Shown in pieces: positions 22,458-34,200 of a stretch of DNA of 64,000 nt. The DNA lies in contig JAHQRK010000004.1 of assembly GCA_019828595.1 (NCBI GenBank), positions 1,736,001 through 1,800,000 of the forward strand, given 5' to 3'. Made by a program: the position numbers and the translations under genes. Positions within the stretch are counted from its first letter, which is position 1. Each line of letters starts with the position of its first letter. Origin of the DNA: Aphanomyces cochlioides (lineage: Eukaryota; Oomycota; Saprolegniomycetes; Saprolegniales; Verrucalvaceae). The notes below the pieces were generated by a model. That model saw only the letters and a list, made by a program, of their open reading frames with translations, had not been told where the DNA came from and did not search any database.

Positions 22458-23472
22458 ATGCTGCGAAGTTCCGCTGAAGACATCAAACCGACGCTCAATA
22501 GTCCCGACGGAGGTCTAGACGGTCAAGAAGGAAAGGCTCTTGCAAAAGAGAACATCTCAGAGACGTTTCGTGACCATCGTGACCTCTCTCAGCGTCTTGG
22601 AAAGCATAATTTTGAGTCTCCAGCACCAGGAAGTTGCTGCGATGTCGTTCTGTGCGCTGGGGGTAGTCGCTTTCACGCTCATCGATTTATCCTTGGCATC
22701 AGCTCAAAGCCTCTCAATGCTATGTTGACTGGACCCATGCGTGAGAGTTTGCAGGCTGAAGTCCACTTGAACGATCTCACAAGTGCCACAATGTCTCAAG
22801 TCTTGACCTTTATCTATTCCGGCGAAGTCGACCTGACAACCGACACAGTTGTGCACACTCTAACTGCAGCTGAGATGTACGAGCTACAAGGCCTGCGTGA
22901 GCTTTGCAAGACGTTCATCCTGCAGCAAGCTGCTCACGTCTTCAAGCCCCACCTAATTGAATCACTGCCTGAAAAACTGCTGTGCGAATTGATTTCCCAC
23001 GACGAGCTTCAAGTAACGTTCACCTTGGGAAAAATTGCTTCATTGATGTCTAGATTCGTGAATCCGTCTTGCTCGATGCAATCCTTGCTTGGGGCGAAGC
23101 ACGCTTAGATGACTCAAACTCCCATGAATCGGCGGCTCTTCAACACATTCTTCAAGACATTCTCTCCCTCGTCCGGTTTCCCACCATGAGTGTGCGTGAG
23201 CTCTATTGCAAAGTCAAACCCCTCGTCACAAACCAAATCATCCCAGAGCATTACTTGACAGAAGCACTCTTTTATCACCTCAATTGGGGAGCTGCCATGT
23301 CCTCAGATCATCAAATTCGCATGACCCCTCGAACTCTGTCGACGAACATGGTACATCCATCCATTGAAAGACATTTTTGCCTAATGGTCTCCTCTAGCGA
23401 AAGCGAAAACGAGTGTCGTTTATTCAGTCTGTATCGTTCAGCGAGCCCGAGTCATCGGCTTACGAACCATGA
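22458..23472 (+). CDS. BTB/POZ-BACK domain protein with C-terminal RVSF motif
   Basis: Exons 22458-23012, 23054-23350 and 23398-23472 give 308 residues. The BTB domain spans about residues 55-165 (CCDVVLCAGGSRFHAHRFILGISSKPLNAML, LTFIYSGEVDL). A BACK-like helical region follows (LQIRESVLLDAILAWGEARL; LVRFPTMSVRELYCKV). Such proteins usually act as Cul3 adaptors or dimerisation scaffolds. The last 25-codon exon adds RKRKRVSFIQS, which combines a basic patch with an RVxF protein-phosphatase-1 docking consensus. The ATG at 22458 is the first in frame. Confidence 0.85.
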
Positions 23473-23509
23473 CACAACTGTGCAGCATGCATTGGTGTCT
23501 ATAATCTAT

Positions 23510-25846
23510 CTATTTGTTCTTGGCAGCCAACTCCTTCTGGTACTCGGCAACCAACTTCTCTTGCGTGTCGCGAGCGACAAAGTCGTGAGTCTTGTACTCC
23601 ATCGTGAACTCGCCCTTGCCTTGCGTGGATGATCGCAAGTCGGTCGAGAAACCAAACATGTTTTGCAATGGCACATCGGCACGCACAACGGTCGACATTT
23701 CGTCGGCTTCGCTGCTTTGAATCATACCGCGGCGACGATTCAATTCGGCAATGATGTTGCCTTGGAATTCATTTGGAATGTCCACTTCGACAGACATCAA
23801 TGGTTCCAAAATCGATGGAGATCCCTTTGTGAAGGCCGATCGAATGGCTTGCACCATGGCCGTGCGAAAAGCCAATTCACTCGAATCGACAGTGTGGGCT
23901 TGACCATCCGTGATAACAACACGAAGGCGGGTGATTGGGTGGCCGACAAGCCAGCCCTTTTGAATAGCGTCGTAGACACCCTTTTCACAAGCTTGGATGT
24001 ACTCGGGAGGGATAGCGTTACTACGAGTTAGATCAACGGAACGACAGCAAAAACGACGACGTACCCAATGATATCGTTGACGAATTGAATGGGGGCGGCA
24101 CCTTCGTCGATTTCTTCTTGAGAGATAGGTTCGCAGTACCCCACGACACGAGCATATTGACCGGAACCACCACTTTGCTTCTTGTGCAAGTAATTGAAGT
24201 CGGCCTTTTGCTTGATCGTTTCACGGTAGTTGACTTGTGGTGCACCACTTTCAACTTCGACGTTGTATTCACGCTTCATGCGCTCAATGTAAATTTGCAA
24301 ATGCAATTCACCCATGCCACTGATGATCGTTTGCTTGGAGTCTTCGTCGACACTCACGCGGAACGTAGGGTCTTCACGTTGGAAGCGGTTGAGCGACTTA
24401 GAGAAGTTGGTCAAGTTTTGCTTGTTGTTGGGGACGATCGCAAGCGACATGACAGGTTCAGGCACGTGAAGACTGGTCATAGTCATCTTGTTGGCATTCG
24501 AATCACTGAACGTATCCATGGAGGCACAGTCAACACCAAACATGGCAACGACTTCACCGGCAGAGACTTCATCGACATCTTCCATTTCGTTCGAGTGCAT
24601 CTTGACGAGACGAGGGACCTTGATACGCTTCATGTTGGACATGTTGTAGATGAATCCACCACGCTTCAACGTGCCAGAGTAAATGCGCAAGTAACTGAGC
24701 TGACCAAAGCGTCCTTCTTCAAGCTTGAAGGCCAAAGCCAACAAAGGAGCAAGAGGCGAGCATGGCACCAAGACAGGTTGTTCGTTGTTACTTTGATCCA
24801 AGGCAATGTTTTCAGCTTCAGATGGAGATGGCAAGTAGTCAATCACACCATCCAACATAGGTTGCACACCTTTGTTCTATCCATGGAGTCAGCCACGATC
24901 TGACATAAGTCAAGCTTACCTTGAAGGCAGAGCCCATGAAGACAGGAACAAACTTGTGCGAGATGGTCGCCTTGCGAATTGCGGTGATCAATTGTTCGGC
25001 CGTGGGTTCTTCTTCCATGAGGAAGAGTTCACCAATTTCATCATCGACATCGGCCAACTTTTCAATCATTTCCAAACGCTTTTCAGCCACCAAGTCCTTC
25101 AAATCATCGGGGATTTCAGTCGAGGTGATGATGGTTTCGCCGCTGGCGCCTTCGTGGCGGTACACTTGCATGCGGACCAAGTCGACGACGCCTTCCAAGC
25201 GATCTTCAAGACCAATCGGGACTTGGACAGCAGCAGCGTTCAACTTGAGTTGCTTGCGCAAATCCTTGATGACTTTCCAAGGGTTGGCGCCCATGCGATC
25301 CAATTTGTTAATGAATGCAATACGAGGCACACCATAACGCTTCATTTGCTTGTCGACAGTGAGCGATTGCGATTGCACACCCGAGACACCACACAAGACC
25401 AAAATACCACCATCCAACACACGCAAAGCACGTTCGACTTCAATCGTGAAATCGACGTGACCGGGCGTATCAATGATGTTGATGTTCGAGTCTTTCCACG
25501 ACGCATACGTCGCGGCACTCTGGATGGTGATACCCTTTTCACGTTCAAGTTCCATCGAGTCCATCTTGGCGCCGACACCATCTTTGCCACGCACGTCGTG
25601 GATCGCATTGATACGGCCCGTGTAGAACAAGATACGTTCTGTCAATGTCGTCTTGCCGGAATCGATGTGCGCAGAAATCCCAATGTTGCGCAAATTCTCC
25701 ATGTATCCTTCTGGGTGGGGATACTTCTCAAACAAGTCCATGTTGACAGCGGCAGTGGTCTTCTTGGCAGCACTGGCATCTGAAAACGCGCGCCAATTGT
25801 GGCGCGTCAACAGCGTTCGGGGTCCAAGGGCATGCAAGAAGCGCAT
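23510..25846 (-). CDS. GFM1: Mitochondrial elongation factor G (mtEFG1)
   Basis: Exons 25846-24920, 24876-24065 and 24020-23510 give 749 residues. An Arg/Ala/Ser-rich presequence ([21 protein letters not shown]) precedes the GTPase domain: P-loop AHIDSGKTT (59-67), switch [14 protein letters not shown]. Later domains include [19 protein letters not shown] and the C-terminal EF-G domain with RRGMI and [12 protein letters not shown]. It drives translocation on mitochondrial ribosomes. The start at 25846 is chosen because it opens the presequence; an in-frame extension to 25912 would cross the TCCGGATAA motif at 25894-25903. Confidence 0.95.
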
Positions 25847-25893
25847 CTTGTTTCTAAACTGACAACCAAAGGTCAGCGACACCAATAAAAACC

Positions 25894-26030
25894 ATCCGGA
25901 TAAACGATCCAATCACAAAAGATTCAATGGTTCGTCGCATAAACACGGACATTTTACAAATAGTATAGTGAAATCCAGTATAATGAAGATTCGATTTTAT
26001 CAATTTGACCGTTTCAAAGCCAACCAATCA
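25894..26030. promoter_or_regulatory. Divergent promoter between mtEFG1 and the IQ-motif gene
   Basis: ATCCGGATAA (25894-25903) lies about 50 bp upstream of the mtEFG1 start. CCAATCA boxes occur near 25911 and 26024. The region carries both promoter motif types seen elsewhere. Confidence 0.5.
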
Positions 26031-26228
26031 AATGCGAGCCCATGACGACCTCCAAGAAAAAGTCTAAGAACCAGGTCATGGTCTCCGCCCACGTCACGGA
26101 CGCCTGTCGTGACGGGGTTACAAACCTTGCGATCGGCACCTTCAACATTGCGCGTGCATTCCATAATTTGCTCGCCACAGCGCATAACATCCACCACTGT
26201 CCGTACTACTGCAACTCTGACGCGAAAG

Positions 26229-27092
26229 ATGGGTCTGGTCGTATTGCAACGATGGTGGCGCCGTTATTTGATGGCACGATATCTCCGCAAAGCCCGCGAG
26301 CTCGAAGCCCAACAAGCTGTATTGCGCAAGAAGATGGAAAAGCTTGAAGCACGGATGCGGGCTATGGATGCATTGCATGGCCATAAATTATGCCTCGACC
26401 CTGCACGAAGTACATCGGACTCGAGGCATTCCATGACATCGACAAAAATCCAGCAAGAACAACAACCCGAGACAACCACTTCCAAGAGTCGCCTGACGAA
26501 GGCACAAAGTGCGCCACCGGCCATGCAAATCCAACCAGTCAAGATTCAAAGCCCCACGATGCGTTCAGAACAACACCCACCGACGTTACCTCCACGGTAC
26601 CAAGAAGTAATTGCCATCGTCGAGAAATCACTCGTCGCCGCCATCCGCCTCACCAATACGAACTTCAATGCGCCTATCTCTGTAAACCAAACATTTCAAC
26701 AAAGCATGCAGCGCCACCTCACGGAAATGCATACGAATTTAGTCGCCGCCATGCAAGCGTACGACTCACCCGACTGGACGACCATTGACAAATTTGACGA
26801 GCCTCTGCCATACACTCTCGGTTCGCTGCCATGGAAACGCCTCATGGACGACTGGTCCCAAGGCGACTCGGCTCGAGTTGGCGAACTTACTCGCTGGCTC
26901 GCCCTTGCACTCAACCCAGACTTCAAAGAAACTTTGCGTCCTATTGAGCTCGAATGCATGCAACCTGTCGTCCTCGAAGGATTCCTGCGACTGATCGTGC
27001 CGGCATTAATGCAACACAAGGATGTCGTTGTCCAGACAAAGCCGATCCAAGCAACGCTGTTGCGACTGCAAGTCAAGCCAAGCAGGCCTTAA
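26229..27092 (+). CDS. IQ-motif protein of unknown function
   Basis: 287 residues from the ATG at 26229, one exon. The N-terminus has an IQ-like calmodulin/centrin-binding helix (LVVLQRWWRRYLMARYLRKAREL), then a short coiled coil, a low-complexity Thr/Gln/Pro linker and a conserved-looking C-terminal half (QEVIAIVEKSLVAAIRLTN...LPWKRLMDDWSQGD...LRLIVPALMQ) that I do not recognise. The start is uncertain: in-frame sequence continues to 26109, and a different frame opens at the ATG at 26042, so an upstream exon is possible. It converges on Prp28 72 bp away. Confidence 0.6.
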   Translation: MGLVVLQRWWRRYLMARYLRKARELEAQQAVLRKKMEKLEARMRAMDALHGHKLCLDPARSTSDSRHSMTSTKIQQEQQPETTTSKSRLTKAQSAPPAMQIQPVKIQSPTMRSEQHPPTLPPRYQEVIAIVEKSLVAAIRLTNTNFNAPISVNQTFQQSMQRHLTEMHTNLVAAMQAYDSPDWTTIDKFDEPLPYTLGSLPWKRLMDDWSQGDSARVGELTRWLALALNPDFKETLRPIELECMQPVVLEGFLRLIVPALMQHKDVVVQTKPIQATLLRLQVKPSRP

Positions 27093-27164
27093 GCCTCCGT
27101 GGCGATCGTAGCCATGGATGCTTCCTCCTGTTGCATGTAGATATTGATACCTGTTTGATTGTAT

Positions 27165-29369
27165 TTAGCCAGAGTAAATGACTGTGTCTCGCTTGGATTT
27201 CGCAATCACATTGCCCTTGTCGTCGCGTGCGCCAGCGGCAGCTTTGGCCATGGGATGGTTGGCCAGCTGTGGCGGCACGGGCATGTTTGTGGCTTCCAGA
27301 TACGTCTTGAGATCGTACATAATGTCTTCGTCCTGATCGGTGAGGAATGAAATTGCCACGCCTTCTTTGCCGGCACGACCTGTACGACCGATACGATGGC
27401 AGTATTTCTCGATTTCCTTGGGCACGTCGTAGTTGATCACGTGCGTGACGTCAGGAATGTCAAGACCACGGCCAGCGACGTCGGTGGCAATCAACATATC
27501 GTACGTGCCTTCGCGAAATCCTGTCAAGCTTTCGTCACGCTGTTCTTGGGACTTTCCACCATGCAAAATGGTCGCGTAAAAGCCTTCCTTCCCGACGGCT
27601 CGAGCGACGACATCGCAATCCTTCTTGTTGTTGACGAAGATGATAATCTTGGCTGTATCGCGGGTCTTGGCATTGCGCAGAATGTCCCGCAACGTCTCAT
27701 ACAACTTGGAGAGCTTCTTAGCAGGGGCTAAGAAGTGGACTTGTTGGTCGATGCGTTTGTTTTTGCCGGACGATTCGTCGCCAATCTTGATCACTGCTGG
27801 GTGGCGAAGATATGTCCTTGCAATCTTTTCCACTTGAGTCGGCATCGTCGCGCTAAACATCATCGTCACGCGGTACTTGAATTGGTTCTCGACGGCGCTC
27901 AGTTGATTTTCCAGCTCGAGTTCATTTTCCGACTTGAGAAGACCGCCCATGTTGTCCAAGATACCAATCACTTGGTCTTCAAAGCCTTCTTCAATCATGC
28001 GATCGGCTTCATCCAGCACGACGTAATTGCACTGATTAAGCACTAAGTAGTGGCTATCCATACAATCCATCAAGCGCCCAGGCGTCCCAATCAAAATGTC
28101 AATGCCTTCGCGGAGGAGGAACCCTTGCTCCTCAATGCTTTGACCACCAACAACAGACAAAGTCTTGACTACGTGGCGGAAATCGCCTTCGCCAATGTAC
28201 GTCAGGTGCGAAAGCTTCTTCGCTTCAGCTTCAATTTGCAAAGCGAGTTCACGCGTGGGCGCCATCACAAGCGCCAGAGGTCCTTGGTCTGGCGTACGCG
28301 TCACCATGGCGACTGGTACCGTGCAGACGTAACAAATTATTGGGATCAAAAACGCCGCCGTCTTGCCGCTACCGGTTTCAGCAATACCAATGCAATCACG
28401 GCGTTGCATGCCAATGGGAATACTCTGCATTTGAATCGGCGATGGCTTTTCAAAGCCCATCAACTTGACAGCTTCAGCAACGGTTGGAGGAAATGTTGCT
28501 TCGCTCCACTTGCGCAATGGAGGCGGCGCACGACCACCACGTAAGATAATGTCGTAGTCTTCGCGGAAAATACGCCAGTCGCGATCGGTCATTTGCTCCA
28601 ACGTCTTGTCGCTCCAGTGAAGCACACGTTCTGCTTCGATCGATGCGATTTCGCGCTCCCGATCTGCTTCGCGTTCTTGCATGCGGCGAAGTTCTCGCTC
28701 GCGGTCGCGCTGTCGTTTTGCGATTTGTTCTGCTGTCAACGTACCGCTCTTTTCATCTGCTGCCATTTGCTCAAGCTGCCTCTTCCGAGCAAGTTCAGTG
28801 ACGAAGTTGTTCCTCTTGCGCTGTTCGCGGAGGTCAACACCAGCTGTGTATCCACGACCAAAGAGGAGATTGACCTCGCGGCGTTTGTAGAGCGGATTCA
28901 GCTCCGTCGATGTGTCTTCGGTCATATCCCAATCGAACTGGAAGTTCTTGGAGAACTTTTCACTCGCTTTGAGGACTTTTTTCTTGTTGACCTTCTTTCC
29001 CAAGTAATGATCTTTCAGAGCGGCCAATTCCTTTTCTTCATCTCTCGTCGTTGTGGACGTCGATGCTTCTGTCTTCTTTTCCTTCTCTTGGTTTCGTCTA
29101 TTACGGTCAAATGATGCATCGTATGTCTTGGAAAACTTGGCTGCTGTCGCCGTAGACGACACTGTCGGCGTAATTTTATTCGCCGAGCGCTGTTGGAGAC
29201 GTGCTAGAGCAGCGGCTTCTCGCTCTTTCTGTGTCATAAACTTGGGTTTCTTGGCCTCCATTTCTTGCTCTTTCTGTTTTGCAGCATATTTTTCTTCAGC
29301 CAAGCGAGCAATGCGAGCAATACGCTCCTTATCGCGGCTGATTTCCTCCATCTGCGCGGTCAGGTCCAT
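27165..29369 (-). CDS. DDX23: Spliceosomal DEAD-box helicase Prp28/DDX23
   Basis: One exon, 734 residues from the ATG at 29369. The charged N-terminal third (RDRERELRRMQEREADRERE) and the family signature WSDKTLEQMTDRDWRIFREDYDI lead into the helicase core. Motifs: Q-motif PSPIQMQSIP, I AETGSGKT, Ia PTRELALQ, Ib TPGRL, II DEAD, III SAT, V ATDVAGRGLD, VI HRIGRTGR. Prp28 replaces U1 with U6 at the 5' splice site. A start at 29408 would translate the TTATCCGGATA motif (29392-29402), so the later ATG is preferred. Confidence 0.96.
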   Translation of the reverse strand: MDLTAQMEEISRDKERIARIARLAEEKYAAKQKEQEMEAKKPKFMTQKEREAAALARLQQRSANKITPTVSSTATAAKFSKTYDASFDRNRRNQEKEKKTEASTSTTTRDEEKELAALKDHYLGKKVNKKKVLKASEKFSKNFQFDWDMTEDTSTELNPLYKRREVNLLFGRGYTAGVDLREQRKRNNFVTELARKRQLEQMAADEKSGTLTAEQIAKRQRDRERELRRMQEREADREREIASIEAERVLHWSDKTLEQMTDRDWRIFREDYDIILRGGRAPPPLRKWSEATFPPTVAEAVKLMGFEKPSPIQMQSIPIGMQRRDCIGIAETGSGKTAAFLIPIICYVCTVPVAMVTRTPDQGPLALVMAPTRELALQIEAEAKKLSHLTYIGEGDFRHVVKTLSVVGGQSIEEQGFLLREGIDILIGTPGRLMDCMDSHYLVLNQCNYVVLDEADRMIEEGFEDQVIGILDNMGGLLKSENELELENQLSAVENQFKYRVTMMFSATMPTQVEKIARTYLRHPAVIKIGDESSGKNKRIDQQVHFLAPAKKLSKLYETLRDILRNAKTRDTAKIIIFVNNKKDCDVVARAVGKEGFYATILHGGKSQEQRDESLTGFREGTYDMLIATDVAGRGLDIPDVTHVINYDVPKEIEKYCHRIGRTGRAGKEGVAISFLTDQDEDIMYDLKTYLEATNMPVPPQLANHPMAKAAAGARDDKGNVIAKSKRDTVIYSG

Positions 29370-29389
29370 CTTGTGGTTCACCTCTTGTT

Positions 29390-29403
29390 GTTTATCCGGA
29401 TAT
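29390..29403. promoter_or_regulatory. TTATCCGGATA promoter motif (Prp28)
   Basis: A near-complete palindrome about 23-33 bp upstream of the preferred Prp28 start codon. Confidence 0.55.
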
Positions 29404-29409
29404 GACACT

Positions 29410-30034
29410 TTGCAACGAGACTCAGGATTGAAAAAGCGAAGATGCCATCACACTCTCTCATTTCTCAGTCAAAGCTCCAAGGTTCTTGTGATCAAGCTTG
29501 CTTTTATGGCATGACGAAGCATTGACTCAACTGCAGGAGGAGACACTCTCGACTCAGGTCTTCCTCAGGTGGAAATAATGCCTTGGTGTCAAGATATCGA
29601 CCAATGCCCCAAAGCTCAACCTGAAGGAGATCTTGTTCACATCAATGCAAGCTGAAGGTCTAAATCAACCGTGTGTGATTCGGCGACATGCAGCGTTGCG
29701 GCGTCAAGCTCCATGATATCTTTCACAGAGTCGCGAATAGACCTGGTGACTAACTCATCGCACCATTATTCGGTCTATGCATGGCTTTCTCTGCGAGCCT
29801 TAACGTTGCAAGTACATGCATCAATAGTTTATTTTGTTGCGGCTCTTGCATTGTACGTTAATCCTGCTGGAATCTCTAATTCGCCACGCTGGCCTCGCAA
29901 TCTTGTGTCAGACGTCGCTGGTCTTCGCGAACTTGATCGACGAAGATGGGTCTAAGGGGTGTTGGGGTTTCATGAAGTCGAGGGTTTAAGGGACAAAGGG
30001 GTGAAGGGTTGTATGTTGGACACAGAAAAGTGAA
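29410..30034. other. Intergenic region with a G-rich tract
   Basis: No coding exon is supported. 29957-30013 carries repeated GGGG/GGGTTTAAGGG blocks, similar in reverse complement to the C-rich tract at 14598-14630. Confidence 0.45.
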
Positions 30035-30056
30035 CTATCCGGATAATTGTCCGGAC
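30034..30056. promoter_or_regulatory. Double TCCGGATAA/TGTCCGGACA motif (EEP gene)
   Basis: CTATCCGGATAAT is followed directly by TTGTCCGGACA, 63-85 bp before the ATG at 30119. Confidence 0.55.
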
Positions 30057-30118
30057 ATCGACAGGCAACACACATATCAAGAAGATTGCGTGGTCCGATC
30101 CCCCTCGGGAGGTCAAGC

Positions 30119-31210
30119 ATGCGCCGGAAGCTGCAGGATCTCAAGCTTTTGAGCTTTAACCTCTTGGCACCGTGTTATTTTCGTCATGGAGGCCGTCTTG
30201 AAGCGACAGATGCGCAGCAATACATGGGCCGACTTGGCGCATTGGTCTCTCCTTTGAAAGCCGAGCAATGCAATGTGCTCTGTTTGCAGGAACTCTGGTT
30301 TGACGACGCGTACATGCGGTCGTTCCAATCGCATTTCCCGCAGTATAGCTGTTACGCGTCGAAGCGACCAGGCCTGAAAGAAGATGGACTCGCTGTCTTT
30401 ATCGACCACACCAAGTTGGCCATCCACAACTTTCGACAATTGGACTTTGACAAGGCCGGCGAACGCGTTGCGATGCTCCTCCACTTGAGTTTCCGCGCCG
30501 ATGCATTCCCGTTCCACACTCATTCGTTCATGGAACGATCGTTCTTGGTCGTCAATACGCATCTCACGTTTCCACACTCGGACATCAATCGGATCATGCG
30601 AATGTCCCAAATCGAAACCATGCTCAACGCTGTCGTCGACTACCAGCGAAAGGAGAACCTCGAGCTCTGCCCGGTCATAATGTGCGGCGATTTCAATGAC
30701 GTTTACGACCCCGTCCATGATCGTGTGATCGATCATGGATTCCAGAGCGTCTTCTCGGAAGTTCATGGTCGGGAAGCCAAGATCACACATTGCAACCACA
30801 ACAACAGCGAGGCATGCTCTCTCCTCCCACGACTTACAGAGTCTCTGTGCTTAGGTTGGCGTCGATTTTATCTTTTGTCACAATCCTGATCCCTCGGGGA
30901 TGAAACAATTGCAAGCGCCGCCTCTAGACCACGAGAAGCGACTTGTCTTCACGCCGACGTCGTGCGACCTACTTCCACGCGCTCTGCCCGACACAACGCG
31001 GCTGAAACGCCCTGAATTTATCTCTTCTAGAATGCCATGGGAAGATCTCCAAGTACGTTCTTCTCCTCTTTGTTGCGCATGAATTTCTAATCGGTGGTCT
31101 AGCTGGACGTCGAGCGATCTGTTCCAGAGATGGTCGACCTGTGGCGCCTCGTGTCGGATCATCGGCCGCTCGTCGCTTCCTTTGACGTGGATACGAACTC
31201 GTTATCTTAA
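30119..31210 (+). CDS. Endonuclease/exonuclease/phosphatase-fold protein
   Basis: Exons 30119-30811, 30855-31052 and 31103-31210 give 332 residues. The EEP hallmarks are all present: LKLLSFNLLAP (strand 1 with Asn), VLCLQELWF (metal-binding Glu), VVNTHL (His), VIMCGDFND (Asp/Asn) and the final SDHRPLVASFDV (catalytic Asp-His). The substrate is not evident: neutral sphingomyelinase, nocturnin/CCR4-type deadenylase and inositol phosphatase are all possible. The first intron begins GCATGC and would be a GC-AG intron. Its TAA stop overlaps the antisense TAA of the Sfi1-like gene (TTAA, 31207-31210). Confidence 0.85.
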
Positions 31211-34200
31211 TGACAATGGTGGCTTGGCAAAGTATGTCGATACGTCGCAATGTCTTGGAGCGCACCGACAAGAATCGCATGTTCTCGCTCAGCTTGGGCA
31301 ATCGCTTGGTCGATGAACCATCGCTTCCACGCTTGGAAGCAGCGCCGGACGAGCTCCTCATCATTCTCGTCGTTGTCTCGAGTGCATTCGGGAGCTTTGA
31401 TGCCTTTGAGCTTTGCAAAACTGCGACGGAGGAGCTGAGTATGGCATTGCTTGGTGAAGAACTCAGTGAGCCATCGTTGCTGCCGCTTGGCTTGTGCTGT
31501 TGCCGCCATCCACTGAACGATGCCCCAGTGCGCAACGATAGCTCGCACGTCGTCCATGTCATGTCGATCGCATCTCCAAGCCAACGCACGAGGCAAAGCT
31601 AGTTCTTTCGTCGCCAGAACCCATCGCCAGTAGGCTTTACCAACGAGATACTTGTAGAACCTTGAAGCGACATGGACAAGTCGCTCGACTTGGCGGTGGA
31701 CTCGACGTCGTCGTGCTTGCCAGCTCTTCCAGGCGTGGAGGCACTGTGCCAGGGTTCTCTGGGCTGCTTGACTAGCTCGCAAGGCGCTCACAAAGCGGCT
31801 CCACTGCGCTGACGACAAGCGCCGTGGAGCCCAAGACTGCCAGATTGAACCAACAAGTCGTCGGTGGGCATTCTGGCGGATCGCAGCAACGAAAGCTAGA
31901 CGACTGGTAGCTTGCTGCCGGGTTTCCACCGTCCATGCATGCCAAACTTTGACGACAAGACGGCGCTGGACAAAGGACACGAACGCGGTCGAGATTTGAC
32001 GGCGGTAGTGAGATCGTAGCCGGGTTTGTCTGGACCACAGGAGGAAGACATTGCGACAGAGAGAGCGCCGACTGCATGCATCGAAGGCAGCAACTTGGTT
32101 TCTTGGACAGTCGCAGCGCTGTCTACTAGCAGTAGCTGCAAGTCTCCATGTGAAGAAGACACTGGTGACGAGATCGCGCCGTCGCATCCATCGGTAGAGC
32201 TTTTGGAATCGATCATGCCGACGCTTGCTCTTCGCTCTCCAGACAAGTCCAAGCCGCCAGCGCGTCCACGTCGATTCCAGTCGAGCGACTGCAGCCTTCG
32301 TTTGAGTTCGACTGTCCATTGCAGTTTGATGCCAAGTGGCAAAGCATTCGAGAAGACGACGACGGCAAGTATTCGCGTTGACGTCGTCGACAAGGCGCTT
32401 CCAACCACGTACTGCAATGCTCATGACGAGTCGATCGTGGTGTTCCTCGACAAGTTTGAGCGATTTCGTCGCACTCTCGTGCTGCTGTCGTCTTGTTTGA
32501 TACCGCCACGCATGCCACACACTTTCGAGACAGCGGAGAGCTCCATCTCGAGCACACTGTCGCCATTGCCGCCATAACAGCTTGATGTGTTGACGTTGCA
32601 GTCTCTGGCGTTCAACCCACGCCGTCCATTTGGTCAACGTGACGCGCAGGGCGACGACATTCAATCGCTCCATCGACTTGACGACTTTGGAATGGAGCAG
32701 CTCGACTTGATGCTTGTATTTCAACTCTATCGTTCGTCGAGCGCCATCTTGATGGACTAGTTCAAGGCAACGGAGTGTCGAGAGCCACGTTGTCCAGCTA
32801 CCTCGGAGCCACCGGCGCCATGTCAAGACGACACAGCGTCGCAGCGATTGAATTTGGAGCTTGCGCATGACATACCCATCGTGCCATGCTCGCAATACCG
32901 CGATTTGGCAGCGTTTCCAGTGTCTTTCCAGCGCCAGTCGAGCTTGTCGCTGTCGCCGAGTCCACCGAGTCCACTGGCGGAACAAAACGCGTAGCTTGGC
33001 TGCGACTGCCGCTGCTACCGTTGCCCTGGCAGCTTTCTCAACGTGAACTCCATGTCGCCATCGGCCAAAGTACAAGCGGGAGACGTGGATGGCGTGGAGA
33101 ATTCTATCTTGAGCGTCGACCATGCCTTGGATCACAGCGACGCGATCGAGGCATTCGTGATGGAGGAGGCGTCGGGCAACCCGATGCCAATTTTGGAATC
33201 CGCAGCCAAGACGGTGCATGTAGCAGCGCCATGCCAGTGCCTTGAGAGCTCGAACTCGACTGTGGCGGACAACAACCTGACGCCGCCATACTTGAAAGCG
33301 CCGATTCAGGAAACGCCGTTCGCGCTCCTGCCGTCGAGTCCTTGCGCTCATCCACATTGTTGTCCACGCCGTCCATGCCGCTTGCATTCGCTCCAGTCGG
33401 GGCACAGTTTGACTTCGCCACGCCACGAGAACTCTTCCCAGCACCGTGTGCGTCTCGTACAAGACGAGCAAGCGCGACACGACGTGCTTGTACTGCGCCA
33501 GTCGGTCCTGGACTCGAGCATGGGTTTGCCGCAGCGCCAAGTTGTTGCCCTGTTGACGCCAATGCGACCAGACCATCCGCGTCAACTTGAGCTGCTTGGA
33601 TCGAAGGAGCGTCGCGAGCAGCCGACGGCGCTGCTTTCCAGCAAGAGCATGCAGTGCGATGGCAATGAGCACTCGCTGCATCTTGGCTCGACGCATGGAA
33701 GACTGCCGCATGATCCATCGCGTCCGAAGCGTCTAGCCATTTGATTCAAAGATGTCATTGCCAAGGGAACGCACCTGAAAGTCTCGGTGGAAACGACGCC
33801 ATGCATACCAGCATCGTTGGAGCTGCACGCGCTGCTGCCACTGCGAGCCGTTCCTGCTCGCAAACTCTGCCAACGTCAAGCGAAGATACGACGCGCGGGC
33901 GATCCAAGTCTGTCGTTGCCACCGCTGCCAGCTCAGTCTCGCGACCGCCATCTCCTTTCGACGGGCGAGACGACTCAAGAGCAATCTACAAGCGTGAACT
34001 CGCTTGACATTGCGAGCCCACGCTTGAAAACTCTGGTCAAGACGACGCTCGCTCCACCGCTGCTGCAGCAAGAGCGATCCTCTCGACTGGAGGCCTCGAA
34101 ATGGAGACACCAAGAGCCATCGACGCCACGCCAGGCGAAGTCGTAGCGTGCACGCCTTGGCGACGAGTCGCTGCAATGTCTTTCGCCGCAAAGTTTGCCG

